Positions 45,656-57,078 are shown, counted from the first letter of the stretch. The stretch: DNA of 60,000 nt from Cryptomeria japonica (GCF_030272615.1 NC_081406.1:164657521-164717520), one strand, 5' to 3'. The notes: generated by a model not told the origin, from the letters alone. Numbers and translations are program-made.

Positions 45656-47551
45656 TGTAAGGAAGTTAAGTAGAAGAACAACTTCCTACACTAACCTTGA
45701 GATAAGGGTAATGTAAAAACTTTTATAGATTGTTATAGCAGTTACATAAACTTAATAGAAATAGACACAATAACATGCATACCATAACATAGTGATTTAC
45801 GTGGGGAAAACCCTTTCAAGAGAAAACCCCCACATTCCAAAAGCAGCTCAATATATTATTCAACAATCAATAACAGATTACAATATACTTGCAGAGAAAG
45901 CTCTTCACAGTAGTGCCACTAATCAGAGATTCAGAGGTAACTCAATAGACATAAGAATCTTACACACAATCTCTATCTCATGCACCTTATATATAGGAGA
46001 TACAATACAAGAAACCATCAAACAGTATTACAAAACCATCAGCTAAAACCACCCAACAAGGTATAGCCAACCTTATCTCCAATCTAGATCCCTTATGACA
46101 TGTTAAAACACACATCAACATGTGTCCCTCCCTTGTACAACTCATTTATGTGTCCAATGTATTTTTATTTTTTTATTTCAAGAGTACAAACTTTTGAAGG
46201 CCATAACTTGAGAAACATGTGTCCTATTGACAAATTGTTTGAAGTGTCGGAAAGCTTGTGAAGTGCTCTATTGCCTTGTAAACCACTATGTTGTTTATGC
46301 CCACTTTTTAGGGCATTTTGGGGCCTATAAAGTCCTCAAAATTAAATTTAAACATTTCATTTCACCCTTCCAAAATGGAAACTTTTATATCTTCAAAACT
46401 AGTTGTGATCTTGCTATGTAACTATGGGTGAACTCACAAAGCTGGTTCCCACTATTTGGTACATCCTGATTTTTGCTGAAATCATACATTTTTTGGAAAA
46501 TATAATTATTTAAGCTTTAAGAGGTCCCATTTGAAGTAATTAATTGAAGAGAGTTATATCAAAGGCTCTTAGATCAAAATTTCTTGGATAGAACCTCTCT
46601 ACTTCTAAATCATACTTGCAATGGAGTCTCCTTTGCATCTGTCAAATGCTGATAAAAAACCAATTTTACATTAGCTTTTGAGGGGTCAAATGATTTCATT
46701 TAGAATTTTTGTTTTCTTAAGGATTTAGTCCTTATTATAAGCTTTCCAAATAGTATAATTTTTAATATATTTCAGTTTATTAATATATTTTTATTTTATT
46801 TTTTATGAATGTAGGTTTTTCACCGAACATGAACTTCTTTGTTCAATGCATTGGGAAACATAGCAAACTAATTCAAAAAAATTCTGAAAAATATATATGC
46901 CCTAGGTATCGATGTCTTCTTTCTAACAAAAAAAATAAAACTTAATTTTGATATATATAGAGCAAGTTATGTGTTCAAACGTACACCTATATCTAAATTA
47001 TAATTAGTTGGACTTCAAAACTTAATAAAATAAAAAATATTCAACATATCACTATCAAACCAACTGCATGCCCTAGGTATTGATGTTACAAACCAAAATT
47101 TAAAAGAGATAAGTTTTTATCATTTATAGAAAAAAATTTATACGTTTCGGGATGCACATCACTCTTAAAAAATGTTGTTTCCTGTAAAAAACTACTTTTG
47201 AGGGAGATGGAAAAATCAATAAAATTTTATTCAAAAAAAATTGAAAAAAATATATTTAGAATCTACAAAAAGGATGTTACAAATCACTAGTTTACATCAT
47301 CTACAAATTCTTAACGATTCAAAAGTTATAGGTGTCAGAAAGTGAAGGTTTTTTGCAAAATGTTCATCTAAGTGTCAAAGTTGGTCAAAAAGTGGGAACC
47401 AGTATTGTGAGTTCACCCCTATACTGAAATGCTTATCTAGCCAATTAGAAGCTTTAGGGAGAATTCCGCACCATTTCATGCCCAAATAAAAACTTACTAT
47501 AAATAGTAACCTCATGTAAATGAAATGTTGAGACACCATTAATTCCCAACA
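45656..47551 (-). repeat. 3' LTR of the copia element, with inserted TIR element
   Basis: It aligns to 51670-52573 on both sides of 46426-47418. The part left of the insertion ends '...cttgctatgtaactat' and resumes 'actgaaatgcttatctagcc', matching 'gtaactttaatgaaatgc' in the intact LTR. Confidence 0.92.
46426..47418. mobile_element. 993-bp non-autonomous DNA transposon (MITE-like) with about 30-bp TIRs
   Basis: It is absent from the other LTR, so it is a true insertion. The left end reads GGGTGAACTCACAA then, after a few bases, TGGTTCCCACT. The right end is the inverse, AGTGGGAACCA then TTGTGAGTTCACCC. CTAT flanks both sides (46422-46425, 47419-47422) as a possible 4-bp duplication; a 3-bp TAT reading is also possible because of an extra C. 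The interior is AT-rich with no transposase frame. The superfamily is undetermined; TIR sequence and short duplication do not match hAT (8 bp) or Mutator (9-11 bp). Confidence 0.88.
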
Positions 47552-47605
47552 CTCTCCCACTTGTCGAACACTTTGCAAGAGAAAAGGGAGTATCAATATA
47601 ATAAA

Positions 47606-48297
47606 TCAATTGCTAGGGACCATGAGGCCCATAGACTCTGAACACCATCTAAACTTCTTTGTGCTCACAACCTTAGTTAAAGCATCTAAAACATTCATTA
47701 AAATATCTACCTTAAATAGCTTCACCCTACCATCTTTGACCATATCTCTGACAAAATGATACTGAACATCAATATGTTTGGTCTGGGCATGAAATGTTGT
47801 GTTCTTAGCTAGGTAGATTACACTTTGACTATCACAATAAATTATCATTGTACCTTGTTTTATTCTAATATTTGAACATAGTCTCTTAAGACAAATGGCT
47901 TTTTTACAATCATGAGTAGCTTCCATCTACTTTGCTTATGTAGTGGACAAAGCAACCATAGCCTATCGATTACTCATAATAATGTAAACACATAAGCATG
48001 GGTGGATCTTCTACTATCAATATCACCTGCCCAGTCTGAATCCACATAACCATAAATATCAAGGGAAGTCATGTCTCTAACCAAATTACCATGATAACAC
48101 AAAGAATACTCTGAGGTACCCTTCAAATATTTGAAGACTTTTTTGACTGCATCCCAATGAGCTCTACCAGGATTAGACATATATCTAGAAAGAACACCCA
48201 CTATGCGAGCAATGTCTCGTCTAGTACAAACCATAGGATACATCAAATTTCCAACTACACTATGGTAAGGCAATTTTCTCATGTCTTCCATCTGCAA
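47606..48297 (-). pseudogene. Copia RNase H and RT connection
   Basis: The frame 47974-48297 reads LPYHSVVGNLMYPMVCTRRD, HWDAVKKVFKYLKGTSEYSL and YGYVDSDWAGDIDSRRST, with the first RNase H Asp context (DSDWAGD) intact. After a frameshift, 47606-47926 reads MIIYCDSQSVIYLAKNTTFH, QTKHIDVQYHFVRDMVKDG and the pol C-terminus. Confidence 0.9.
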
Positions 48298-48329
48298 TGG
48301 GGATATAGGACAATCTTAAGAAGATAATT

Positions 48330-49080
48330 TCATTCCAACTGCAAAAGGAACACATAATGGTTTACAATCTTGTATGTTGAATCTCCACAAAACTAAATTC
48401 GCATACTTACTCTAGCCTAGCCATAGCTTTCTAGTCACTCTATGTCTTCTAATTTCCATCCCAAGAATGTTCTTTTCTACACCAAGATCTTTCATTTAAA
48501 ATTTAGCACCGAGCTGAGACTTTAGTTCTGTAATCACACCTTTCCCTTTACCAATGAATAATATTTCATCAACATATAATGCAATGTACAAGAAATGATC
48601 ACCATCAGATTTATAATACACATAGTGATCTAATTTAGAATGCTCAAATCCTAAACTCAACGCATATGTATCAAATTTTTGGTACCACATCCTAGGGTTT
48701 TGTTTGAGGCCATACAAAGATTTATTTAATTTACAAACCAAATTAATTTTACCTTTCACCACATAGTGCTATGGTTGTGTCATATAAATATCTTCCTCCA
48801 AATCATCATGGAGGAAAGCAATTTTCACATCTTCTCAACCTCTAAATCATAAGCATCAACTATAGAAAGCAAAAATCTAATGGATGTCATTTTTGTAATA
48901 GGAGAAAATATCTCACCATAATCAACACACTCAACTTGAGAGTAGCCTTTTGCAACCAACCTTGCTTTATACTTCTCAATGCTTCCATCTGAACCAATCT
49001 TTTTCTTGAACACCCATTTGCAACCAATAATCTTTCATCCTTCAGGCAATGGTACAAGATCTCATGTGCCATTCTTTTTC
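48330..49080 (-). pseudogene. Copia reverse transcriptase (YVDD changed to YVDE)
   Basis: Frames 48825-49013 ([38 protein letters not shown]) and 48496-48762 (LNKSLYGLKQNPRMWYQKFD, LYVDEILFIGKG) cover RT. The second catalytic Asp of YVDD is Glu. A stop separates the two frames. It belongs to a different copia lineage from the copies at 8-12 and 31-34 kb, judging by the SLYGLKQ.PR.WY and DSDWAGD wording. Confidence 0.88.
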
Positions 49081-49399
49081 AAAGCTATCACTTCTTCTTC
49101 CATACAAATCTTCTAGGATTCTGCATCATTCATACCTAATGTCTCTTCTACGAATCTAATGTCATCCAAATTAGTATTCAAAGCAAAAATACATCTCTAA
49201 TCGTCAGATGAATACCTTTCAGGTGGTTATCTATGTCTTGTAGACCTTCAAACAAGCTGAGTTGGAGGTTCTTCCTCCTCTTTTTAAGATTCAGAGCTAA
49301 GCGATCTCTCCTCAACTTCTTACCTATCTAGGGGTCTCGATTCAACTCTTTCAAGTGTAGAAAAGAGTTGAATCACATCTTTCTATCTAGTATGAATTA

Positions 49400-50500
49400 C
49401 CTTTTATGCAACAGGGTCCCAAAGTTTGTATCCTTTCACACGTATCCGATGAAGATACATTTCATAACCTTGTTCTCCAACTTTGTTCACATCTTCTTTG
49501 GTAGATGTGTATATTCCTCGCAACCAAAAACTCTAAGATGACTCAACGAATTCTTGTAACCTAACCATTATTCCATTAGCGTTTTATCAAAAAGAACTGA
49601 TGTAGGAGACTTGTTAATCAGGTAGCAAGTAGTGGCAATAGCATCAGGCCAAAAATTTTATTCTAGACTAGCACCACTCCTCATACTCTTAGCCTTTGCC
49701 ATCAATGTCATGTTCATTCTTTCTGCAACTCCATTTTTCTATGGAGAATACAGAGTTTTCTGTCTATTAATACCACAGTCTTTACAGAATCTATCAAAAT
49801 CATTAGAGAAAAATTTACTGCCATAATCAGTCTTCAAACATTTATTTTTCTTTCTAGTTTACAACTCAACCATTGGTTTAAATTCTTTAAAATGATTGAA
49901 AACTTTAGATTTACTATTTAGAAAGTATACCCATGTCCTACTAAAATCATCAATAAATGAAACATAATATGTGGATTTTCCAATTGAAGTAACATCTATA
50001 GGACCAAATACATTAGAATGAATGAGATCCAAAACACCACAAGATTTATGAGAACTCTAGTAAATCTGAATGCAGTTTTCTTTTCCTTAAATGCAATGCT
50101 CACATAAATCAAAGTTAAGATTACAATCATTCAAACCTTCAACAAGGTTTTTTATTTTTCAAGGTCCTCAGACCCTTTTCTCCAATGTGGTCAAGACTCT
50201 AGTGCCATAACATAGTCTTCTTTGCATGTAACTTTTCTTCAGAAGAAAAACCACCCTTAGGTACCCAAAATCCATGTCTATCCACTAAAGGTGAAAGCTT
50301 CAAATTTTCTGACATAGTATCCACAGATTTACTTTTTACAGAAGTCCTATTACACTCAACATTGTATGCCTCTCGCTTATACAAAGTGTCAAACCTGAGC
50401 CTCTAGCAATCATCATAGCACCCTTAATCATCTTATATCCTGCATCAGAAAAGACTACCTGCAAATCCACATCTATGAGTTTTCTCACAAATAATAAATT
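49400..50500 (-). pseudogene. Copia integrase (degenerate)
   Basis: On the minus strand the integrase core and C-terminal part can be followed between protease and RT. Near 49990-49860 are 'YYVSFIDDFSRTWVYFL'-like residues, and near 49840-49700 the 'GLKTDYGSKFFSNDFDRFC' and 'KTLYSP.KNGVAERMNMTLM' regions, with stops. The zinc-binding part is near 50200-50090. The plus-strand open frame 49632-49826 is its shadow. Confidence 0.75.
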
Positions 50501-51545
50501 TCATTTTAAACCAGGGATATGCAATACACCACTAATCATTTTTATTCTACCATCAGGAAACCTAATCCTAACTTTACCTCGACCAACAATGTATAAATAT
50601 GAATCATCACCAAAGTACACCTTTCCTCCATTAAATTCTTCATATTCAGAAAACCAATCTTTATTGGAAGTCATATGAAAAAATGCACCTAAGTCAATTA
50701 ACCATGTGTCATTATTTGCATGAGTAGCCAAAGTTGTAATGAATGCATCACCATCTTCCTTCTCAGACTCATAATTAGAATTAAAATTCATTGATTTATT
50801 CTTCTTTGTAGTCCTTACGGATGTGACCTGGTTTACTGTAATTAAAGCATATGACTTTAGGCTTTCCAAAAGATTTGGATCTCCCTTTGGATTTGGACTT
50901 ATTGTGCTTCTCATTCTTCTTGCCTTTTTCCTTAGGTCTTCCTCGAATAGTTAGGGCTTCCTTCGAACTAATGGATACCTTACTTCACATCTCTTTACCA
51001 AGTAGGGCACCCACCACATCTTCAAACCTCAAAACAACAAAAGTACTACCAATAGCCATAAAAAGAGAATCCCATGAATTAGGAAAAGAACAAAGCAAGA
51101 TCTAGCATTTCTCCTCTTTGTCCATCAAAATTCTAATAGATACTAATTGAGCCACCAACATATTAAATGGTTCCAAGTGGTCTGCAATTCATCCAGCCTC
51201 TTCCATATTCAAGGAATACAATTTCTTCCTCAAGAAAATCTAATTCAATAAGGATTTCACTTGATACATTTTACCAAGCTTAGTCCATAACTTCTCTGTT
51301 GTGTCCTCTTCATGGACATTGATCAGAACAAAGTCTGCCAAGCATAATCTAATTAGACCCTTAGCTTTTTATTTCATAACATTATACTGAGCAACCACAT
51401 TAGGATCTACAGGTCTTGATACAATCGCATCAAAAACATCCCATAGATCTCAATCTATTAGCAGATCTTCCATCTTCAACTTCCACATCTCAAAATTACT
51501 ATCATTAAATTTGTCCACCTTTATTCTCCCTAACAAACTTGTCAT
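50501..51545 (-). pseudogene. Copia gag, zinc knuckle and protease
   Basis: Gag starts at ATG 51545 (MTSLLGRIKVDKFNDSNFEM) and continues through LWTKLGKMYQVKSL to a basic region (GRPKEKGKKNEKHNKSKSKG). The zinc knuckle reads FNYSKPGHIRKDY, with all three Cys of CCHC replaced. The protease frame 50501-50914 has TWLIDLGAFFHMTSNKDWF, where DSG is DLG, then VYFGDDSYLYIVGRGKVRI. The start ATG lies about 110 bp downstream of the primer-binding site. Confidence 0.88.
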
Positions 51546-51654
51546 CTGAAAACTCTAGCAACAAGATCAAAAAGTGTCTTCTGCACAAACTCCAACTCAA
51601 ATCTGGGTTAGTTGAAAAGAACCAACAAACCAAAACTAAAACAAAAGGTGATTA

Positions 51655-51667
51655 GGCTCTAATACCA
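51655..51667 (-). promoter_or_regulatory. Primer-binding site of the copia element
   Basis: The reverse complement reads TGGTATTAGAGCC, two bases from the LTR end. Confidence 0.85.
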
Positions 51668-51669
51668 CT

Positions 51670-52573
51670 TGTAAAGAGGTTAAGTATCAGAACAACTTCC
51701 TACACTAACCTTGAGAGCAGGGTAATGCAAAACCTTTTACAGATCATTATAGCAGTTATAGAAACTTAACAAAAATAGACACAATAACATGCATACCATA
51801 ACATAGTGATTTACATGTGGAAAACCATTTCGGGAGAAAAACCCCACACTCCAAAAGTAGCTCGATATAATATTCAACAAGTAATAACAGATTATAATAT
51901 ACTTGCAGAGAAATATCTTCACAAAAATACCACTAATCAGAGATTCAGAGGTAATTCAATAGCCATAAGACTCTTACACACAATCTCTATCTCATGCACC
52001 TCATATATAGGAGATACAATACACGAAATTGTCAAACGGTATTGCAAAACCATGGGCTAAAACCACCCAATAAAATATAGTCAACCTTATCTCCAATCTA
52101 GATGCCTTATGACATGTTAGAACACATATCAACATGTGCCCCTCCCTTTTACAACTCATTTATGTGTCTGATGTAGTTTATATTTTATGTTTGCTATTTT
52201 AGGAGTACAAACTTTCAGAGGCCATAACTTGAGAACCATGTGTCCTATTGATGAACCGTTTGAAGTGTCAAAAATATTGTGAAGTCCTCTATTTCCTCAT
52301 AAACTACTATGCCATTTACATCTATATTTTAGGGAATTTTGGGGCCTCTAAAATCCTAAAAATTAAATTTAAACCTTTCATTTCACCCCTCCAAAACAGA
52401 AACTTTAATATCTTCAAAACTAGTTGTGATCTTGTGATGTAACTTTAATGAAATGCTTATCTAGCCAACCACAAGCTTCAGGGAGAATTTCACACCATTT
52501 CGTGCACAAATAAAAACTTACTATAAATAGTAAGCTCATGTAAATGCAAGGTTGAGACACCATTTTCCCAACA
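51670..52573 (-). repeat. 5' LTR of the copia element
   Basis: 904 bp. It contains no insertion and is followed by the target duplication AATTG. Open frames inside it (51806-52060 and 52248-52442 plus, 52420-52608 minus) also occur in the other LTR and are not genes. Confidence 0.92.
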
Positions 52574-54044
52574 AATTGAAGGTATTTATGATATTGTGAA
52601 TATTTCAATGGCTAATGCTAAGACTATTAGTACTCTTGATGGGCCTCAACCTGTTTTCAAAACTCATGCATTTATTACTATGGTGGAAGACCATGTTGGA
52701 ACTTTTTCTCTTGTTCCTACTAGAGTTATTGAAAAAGAAGATATTTATTATTATATTTATGTTCTTTTGGATGAATACGATCACAAAAAAATTAGTAATT
52801 TTAGGAAAATCCATCTAGTTGACGATTTGTAGAAGTTTAAACCTAAATATGTCAGTCTAGGCCGTATGGGATTGGATACACGAAGAATTTTCCTTTGTTT
52901 TATGATGGAGTAACAAGAGTTTTTTTGAAGAGAATTCATAAATATTTCTTGTGGTTGGATCAACCATATTTAATTTTCAAGGAAGCCCTAAGGGATGTAA
53001 GTGATCTGTGTTTTATCAAAAAGGTTCCTATCTTGAAATCTGTGAAGAATGACGAAGTGGGAAAGATAATTAGAATTATATCTAATTAGTGAGCCCTTCA
53101 ACTTTATAGCATTTAATATTTAGGTGTGATATATGCAACGATAGGAATTTCATACAAACTTTATTTTAAAAATTGGGAAGGATTTTTCTCCTCTACGAAC
53201 ATTTTATATTGCTTATCAAATGGTAAAGGAGAACAAAGACTATGATTTTTGTAAACCCTTGAGGCATCAGTTCTTGGAAATTTTCAGATAACCAAAGATG
53301 AAAAGTACCCCTTTTGGTATGCATCTCTTATTGTTTGCTTCGTATTATATTTCTAAATGCATTTCCAGGAATGAAACATGTTGTTTAGAGAAAATATATG
53401 ATTGTTGGTGCTCAAATTAAAGAATGTTTGGATACATTAGATGATAGTAATAATCATTGTTGTAAGCTCTACATGGATCTCTAAAAGGAGATGATTATCA
53501 GAAATAAAATTTCTCTAAATTTTTTAGATTGGTACAGAGATGAGACTACTTTCATGGTGAATAAGGACAATTATTTCATGGAGCCTGCAGTAGTGTCACA
53601 AGCTTCATGGGTATCCAAGCTTCCCTATGATGTACCTAAGGATTAATGTATGGCTAATTCAGAGATTCTTCTTAAATTTCCTAAGGATTTGAGTAAGAGA
53701 AGATTGTTAACATTTGATGAAATCATGGAAAATCATGGTGGAAAGGTAGAAGGTGATATTGGAATGACTTAATAAGGAAGTAATTCAAAGGTAAAGAGAA
53801 CTAGGAAACTATCTACTTCAGCTACAGAGGCATCTTCCTCCATTGCTAAAGTATAGAAATCTAAGCATCTAAGTCCAATTGAGAAGGAAAGTGCAAATGT
53901 TGTAGTTGTGGAAAGTAAAGAAGATGAATCTAAAAAGGTTAATGCTAAGAAAGAAGAAAAAATGGTTGCTTTCCTTGCATCTTCTAGGAAAAATTCTCCT
54001 TAGGTTGAAAAAGTAATTGATTTGTTTAGGCGGCCTAATGGTCT
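52574..54044 (+). pseudogene. Unrecognised repeat-element protein relic (3' part)
   Basis: Continues the frame at 45510-45655. 52596-52832 reads STLDGPQPVFKTHAFITMVE, HVGTFSLVPTRVIEKEDI, LDEYDHKKISNFRKIHLVDD. Later frames read RVFLKRIHKYFLWLDQPYL, DVSDLCFIKKVPILKSVKN, DEKYPFWYASLIVCF, SLNFLDWYRDETTFMVNKDN and LSKRRLLTFDEIMENHGGKV, ending near 53770, followed by a Lys/Glu/Ser-rich tail to about 54000. It shows no RT, integrase, protease or zinc-knuckle motif. From memory, similar uncharacterised proteins recur in conifer repeats, but I cannot verify that here. A gag-like or accessory role is a guess. Confidence 0.55.
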
Positions 54045-54700
54045 TGTAGCATCGTAAATTGTATTTGTATACAATTGCATCCTCACCTTGACATCACCTT
54101 GGTGCTTTGTCTCTTGGTCCCTAATGACTATTTTGATTTTTCTCACACCACTCACAAACTTGCAATTTCACCATCTACCCTTCCTTCTCCCCAAACATGA
54201 GCCTCTATTTTCAAGACAAAGGCATTGGGCATCTTGGTCCTAGCTTAGGTTAAGGGTGCCTAGCACCCTAGTCCCCTCAACCAGGACCCAAATTTGGTCC
54301 TCATAGTGATCACATCAAATGAGTGGGAAATTAGATCCCCTATTAGCCTACCATGGAAATTTAAATATTTTTTGAGAAGTCAAGTATAAAAGGAGGTCTA
54401 TCGCTCTCATTTGAAACTTAATAACAACTTCTATGATATTAATTATACTCTAAAAAAATCAATACAAGTGAGAAAGAAATCAAGCATTCATTTAGCATTG
54501 GAGAAGAAGTGAATTCAAGTTCAAGCATTCAAGATGGAATCTATGAAGACATTCTACAAGACATCCTTAAACCCTTGCATGAGGATTCAAGAAAACTTCA
54601 TCAAGGTATACATTTTAATTACAAAAATTTCATTTTAGATCTAGCCTTTCCCTCACAACATGATCGGGGGATATTAATTATAAGAGATATGTCATTCTAA
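54045..54700 (+). mobile_element. LTR-like fragment
   Basis: It starts TGTAGCATCGTAAATTG directly after the preceding coding relic. It contains promoter-like sequence ('agtataaaaggaggtctatc', 54382-54401) and then 'ggagaagaagtgaattcaag' and 'caagcattcaag' repeats typical of the transcribed part of gypsy LTRs. No partner LTR was found. It could be the 3' LTR of the relic at 52.6-54.0 kb. Confidence 0.55.
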
Positions 54701-55995
54701 TGTGGAGATTATCATGATAATATTATGTATATATGACATTATAGTTTGAAGGTAAACACTATGGTTGGGAGAACAACTTATCCTCCATTGGCATGATACA
54801 TGTAATAATGTTTATTGTAGATCACATAAAATAATGAGAAATTCATTGGTTAGGCTTTAAAGAAAGTTTATTATTTGGAATTGCCTTATGAGGCTGAAAA
54901 AACTTCATTAGATGCCTATTGTTATTTATCATTAAAAAAAATAATGGTATATAGGTTGAGAAAATTGTAGAATAAAAAAATATTGTAATATTGATTTATG
55001 AATGCTATTCTACTCATAAATAATTCAAGTAAGCATTTTGATTCATAGATTAAAGGAATTTATTCATATAGATATTTTTTTAATTAGAGCTTACCAAGAA
55101 ATAGTAAGAGTTTTTGGTCATACTTAATAATTAGATAATAAATTTTACTTAAATGATTGTATGTTAAAAACTAGGTAATATAAAATAATATAAATTTTAG
55201 AAAAATAAAACTTATTTTAATTTTTCAAAATAACGTAATGATAATAAACAAATAATCATTTCTATTTTTATCAATTTTTAATTTAATTTAATTTTAAATA
55301 AACTTTATGTCAAATTACATATTTTTTAAGATTCTTTATCTTGTAATCTAGAATGTTTTTTTACTTTTTTTATTTTTACGTCTTTAAACCAAATCTATTG
55401 TTTTACATATATTTATTTCATTAGTATCTACTAATTTGAATATATATTTATCAACTTTTTCTTTACCTATTGTCATATTAATGATTGAAAACAAATTGAG
55501 TTGTGTTTTGTTTAGTGTGTTATGAATAACTCATATACTAGCAAGGAAAAGTTAGGGCTCTTAGAGGATGTATTCTTCTACTTAGAAGGCACATAAGTCT
55601 TAAAATTGTCAAACCAATTTCGTATGTGAGCGTAAAGTGTAAAACTTGATATGATAAAGGAAAATTGAAAAGAAACTAATATAATATAATGCTTCAATTA
55701 TAGCTAGGGGGCTATCTTTCCATATACATGTCAAAATATATTAATTGATGAAATGAGTTTGACATCAATTAGGGATTAGTGATTAGGGATACCACCCACT
55801 ACATACTTCGCTAATATGATCTCCAAGTGTTCATATACAATTATTTTTTTCCCTAAGTTTATTCTTATAGGTCATAGGAATTTGGAAAGAATTTGACATG
55901 AAATTGTTTTAAATTGGTCTAAATTTGGATGTCTCATCTCTCAATTGTAAGTAAATATCATGAAGTGTTAAACTTTTTTAAATATTAAATAAAAC
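54701..55995. other. AT-rich intron sequence, no gene recognised
   Basis: Low-complexity A/T-rich DNA with no open frame of interest on either strand. Confidence 0.5.
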
Positions 55996-55999
55996 AGTT

Positions 56000-56149
56000 T
56001 TAGTCTATGCTAAATTTCTAGATTAGATTGTGTTTTGATGTTTGCATCAACAATTCAAATCACTCTTTGATCCATCATCAAGATAGTAGAGAGAGATAAG
56101 AGGCAAAAATCAAAACAAAATTTAATCCAAAAATTCAACATAGACTAAT
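56000..56149. repeat. Foldback element 1
   Basis: Arms 'ttagtctatgctaaatttct' (from 56000) and the inverse 'aaattcaacatagactaat' (to about 56149) pair over about 45 bp with mismatches. The left arm and loop contain 'tctagattagattgtgt' and 'ttgcatcaac', shared with the foldback element at 58503. Confidence 0.65.
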
Positions 56150-56468
56150 ATCATAGATTGTGGAAATCTTATATCATTAAAATAGTTTTAGTCATATAGC
56201 ATGTATTAGTGTTTTTTTTCAACAGTTATATTCTCCTTCACCCAAGTATGAAATCATGTAATTTCAATTATATAACTAATAATGCATTTCATTGTAAAGT
56301 TATTTTTGTGTATTGACTATAATGTATATATGCATTTTATATTCTTCTAGTATGATGAGTTTGAACAATCAAAGGTTATATGTACTCACCTAAACATGAA
56401 AATCTTATATTATAACTATCAAATTATAAATATATATCATTGGAAATTAATGTGATGCATTAACTCAC

Positions 56469-56540
56469 AATATCTTTGGTTTGATTGAATTTCCAATAGA
56501 CTTTGGAATTTCTCCATAAACTAAAGCATTTCTTAACACT
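56469..56540 (-). CDS. LRR exon 5 (72 nt), before the giant intron
   Basis: The exon is 72 nt with acceptor ctctctgcag and donor gtgagt. It reads VLRNALVYGEIPKSIGN then SIKPKIL, the family's 'TLVLRNA.I.GEIP.SIG....LK.L' repeat. Its last two bases (TT) combine with the first G of the exon at 15551 to give Leu before DLSFNNLTG, as expected for adjacent exons. The interval between them is about 40.9 kb. Confidence 0.88.
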
Positions 56541-56587
56541 CTGCAGAGAGAAGGTTAATCATAATCATAGAGAAAATTTTTAGTTTC

Positions 56588-56773
56588 AATCCTTTAATGT
56601 ATAACTTTGTTTGCATGTTAAATTTGCATAATAACTTACATTGTTTGTAGTTTCGTCATGTTTTGTATAAATGAAAGATTAATCCTTTAATGTATAACTT
56701 TGTTTGCATGTTAAATTTGCATAATAACTTACATTGTTTGTAGTTTCGTCATGTTTTGTATAAATGAAAGATT
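56588..56773 (-). repeat. Perfect 93-bp tandem duplication across the exon 4 / intron border
   Basis: Positions 56588-56680 and 56681-56773 look identical by eye over all 93 bases. Read on the minus strand, each unit carries the last 41 nt of exon 4, the donor gtaagt and the first 52 nt of the intron. The downstream unit is a partial pseudo-exon (56640-56680) with a usable donor and no acceptor. Splicing at that second donor would add 93 nt but meet a TAA at once, because the retained first donor reads ATG TAA in frame. Identity of the units suggests a recent event. Confidence 0.95.
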
Positions 56774-56804
56774 TGATCCATCTCTACTTAGATAAGATAT
56801 CCTC
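56733..56804 (-). CDS. LRR spacer exon 4 (RISDL-type, 72 nt)
   Basis: The exon is 72 nt with acceptor tataaacag and donor gtaagt. It reads RISYLSRDGSNLSF then IQNMTKLQT(I). It corresponds to the irregular segment 'LRISDL..G.S.L.FI..M..L.TLVLRN' of LRR-VIII-2 proteins, which lacks a full LxGxIP core. The expected D of RISDL is Y here. The final 41 nt and the donor lie inside one unit of a perfect 93-bp tandem duplication, so a second copy of the exon end and donor sits just downstream. Confidence 0.85.
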
Positions 56805-57006
56805 CTGTTTATATATAATTATGTAGAACTAGTCAATATCAATTATATCAAGTACATATATTTAAGTGATTTATTGAAAAAATTAATGTGAAAGATATGT
56901 TACTAAAAGTAAATAAACAATACTTTGAATTGCCACATTTTCAAGAAAACAATGTGAAAATATAAATGAGTAAATGAAATAGGATGAGGAAGATGGTAAT
57001 ACTCAC

Positions 57007-57078
57007 AAGTCTACCAATTGAATCAAATTTGAAAATGTTGAAGGAATTGGACCTTCTAAAGAAGTAGCTTCAAGTCTC
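57007..57078 (-). CDS. LRR exon 3 (72 nt)
   Basis: The exon is 72 nt with acceptor ttcattgcag and donor gtgagt. It reads RLEATSLEGPIPSTFSNL then IQLVDL. It matches the family's 'RLQG/ATSLEGPIPS.FS.L..L.DL' repeat, and its final codon is completed by the G that opens exon 4. Open frame with good splice sites. Confidence 0.9.

Larger units (their letters stand above)
45656..52573 (-). mobile_element. Nearly complete Ty1/copia retrotransposon with TSD AATTG
   Basis: Its LTRs are 45656-47551 (containing a 993-bp insertion, so about 903 bp originally) and 51670-52573 (904 bp). Both run from TGTAA(G/A)GA to CCCAACA on the plus strand. Target duplication AATTG is exact at 45651-45655 and 52574-52578. 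On the minus strand come the primer-binding site (51667-51655), gag, protease, integrase, RT, RNase H and the polypurine tract aagtgggagag (47562-47552). All domains are present but carry stops and changed catalytic residues. The LTRs differ at roughly one base in eight over the first 160 bp, so the insertion is old. It interrupted an older element's ORF. Confidence 0.94.
15552..56468 (-). other. Inferred 40.9-kb intron filled with transposable elements
   Basis: The sequence lies between LRR exons 5 and 6. It begins gtgagt and ends cttttcag on the minus strand. It holds the gypsy-like element, the LARD-like element, the TRIM, copia relics, the Tat-like gag relic, the gag-only element and the nearly complete copia. 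Intron status is inferred from exon order and phase; no transcript was available. Confidence 0.6.

Noticed and set aside
45792-46046. 84-codon frame with a near twin at 51806-52060
   Set aside because: Both lie at the same place in the two LTRs of one copia element. Similarity reflects LTR duplication, not a gene pair.
50851-51105. Plus-strand open frame of 84 codons
   Set aside because: It is antisense to the basic region and zinc knuckle of the copia gag at 51545-50501.
56640-56680. An extra LRR exon
   Set aside because: It is the partial copy of exon 4 in the tandem duplication. It has a donor but no acceptor, and its upstream sequence is copied intron.
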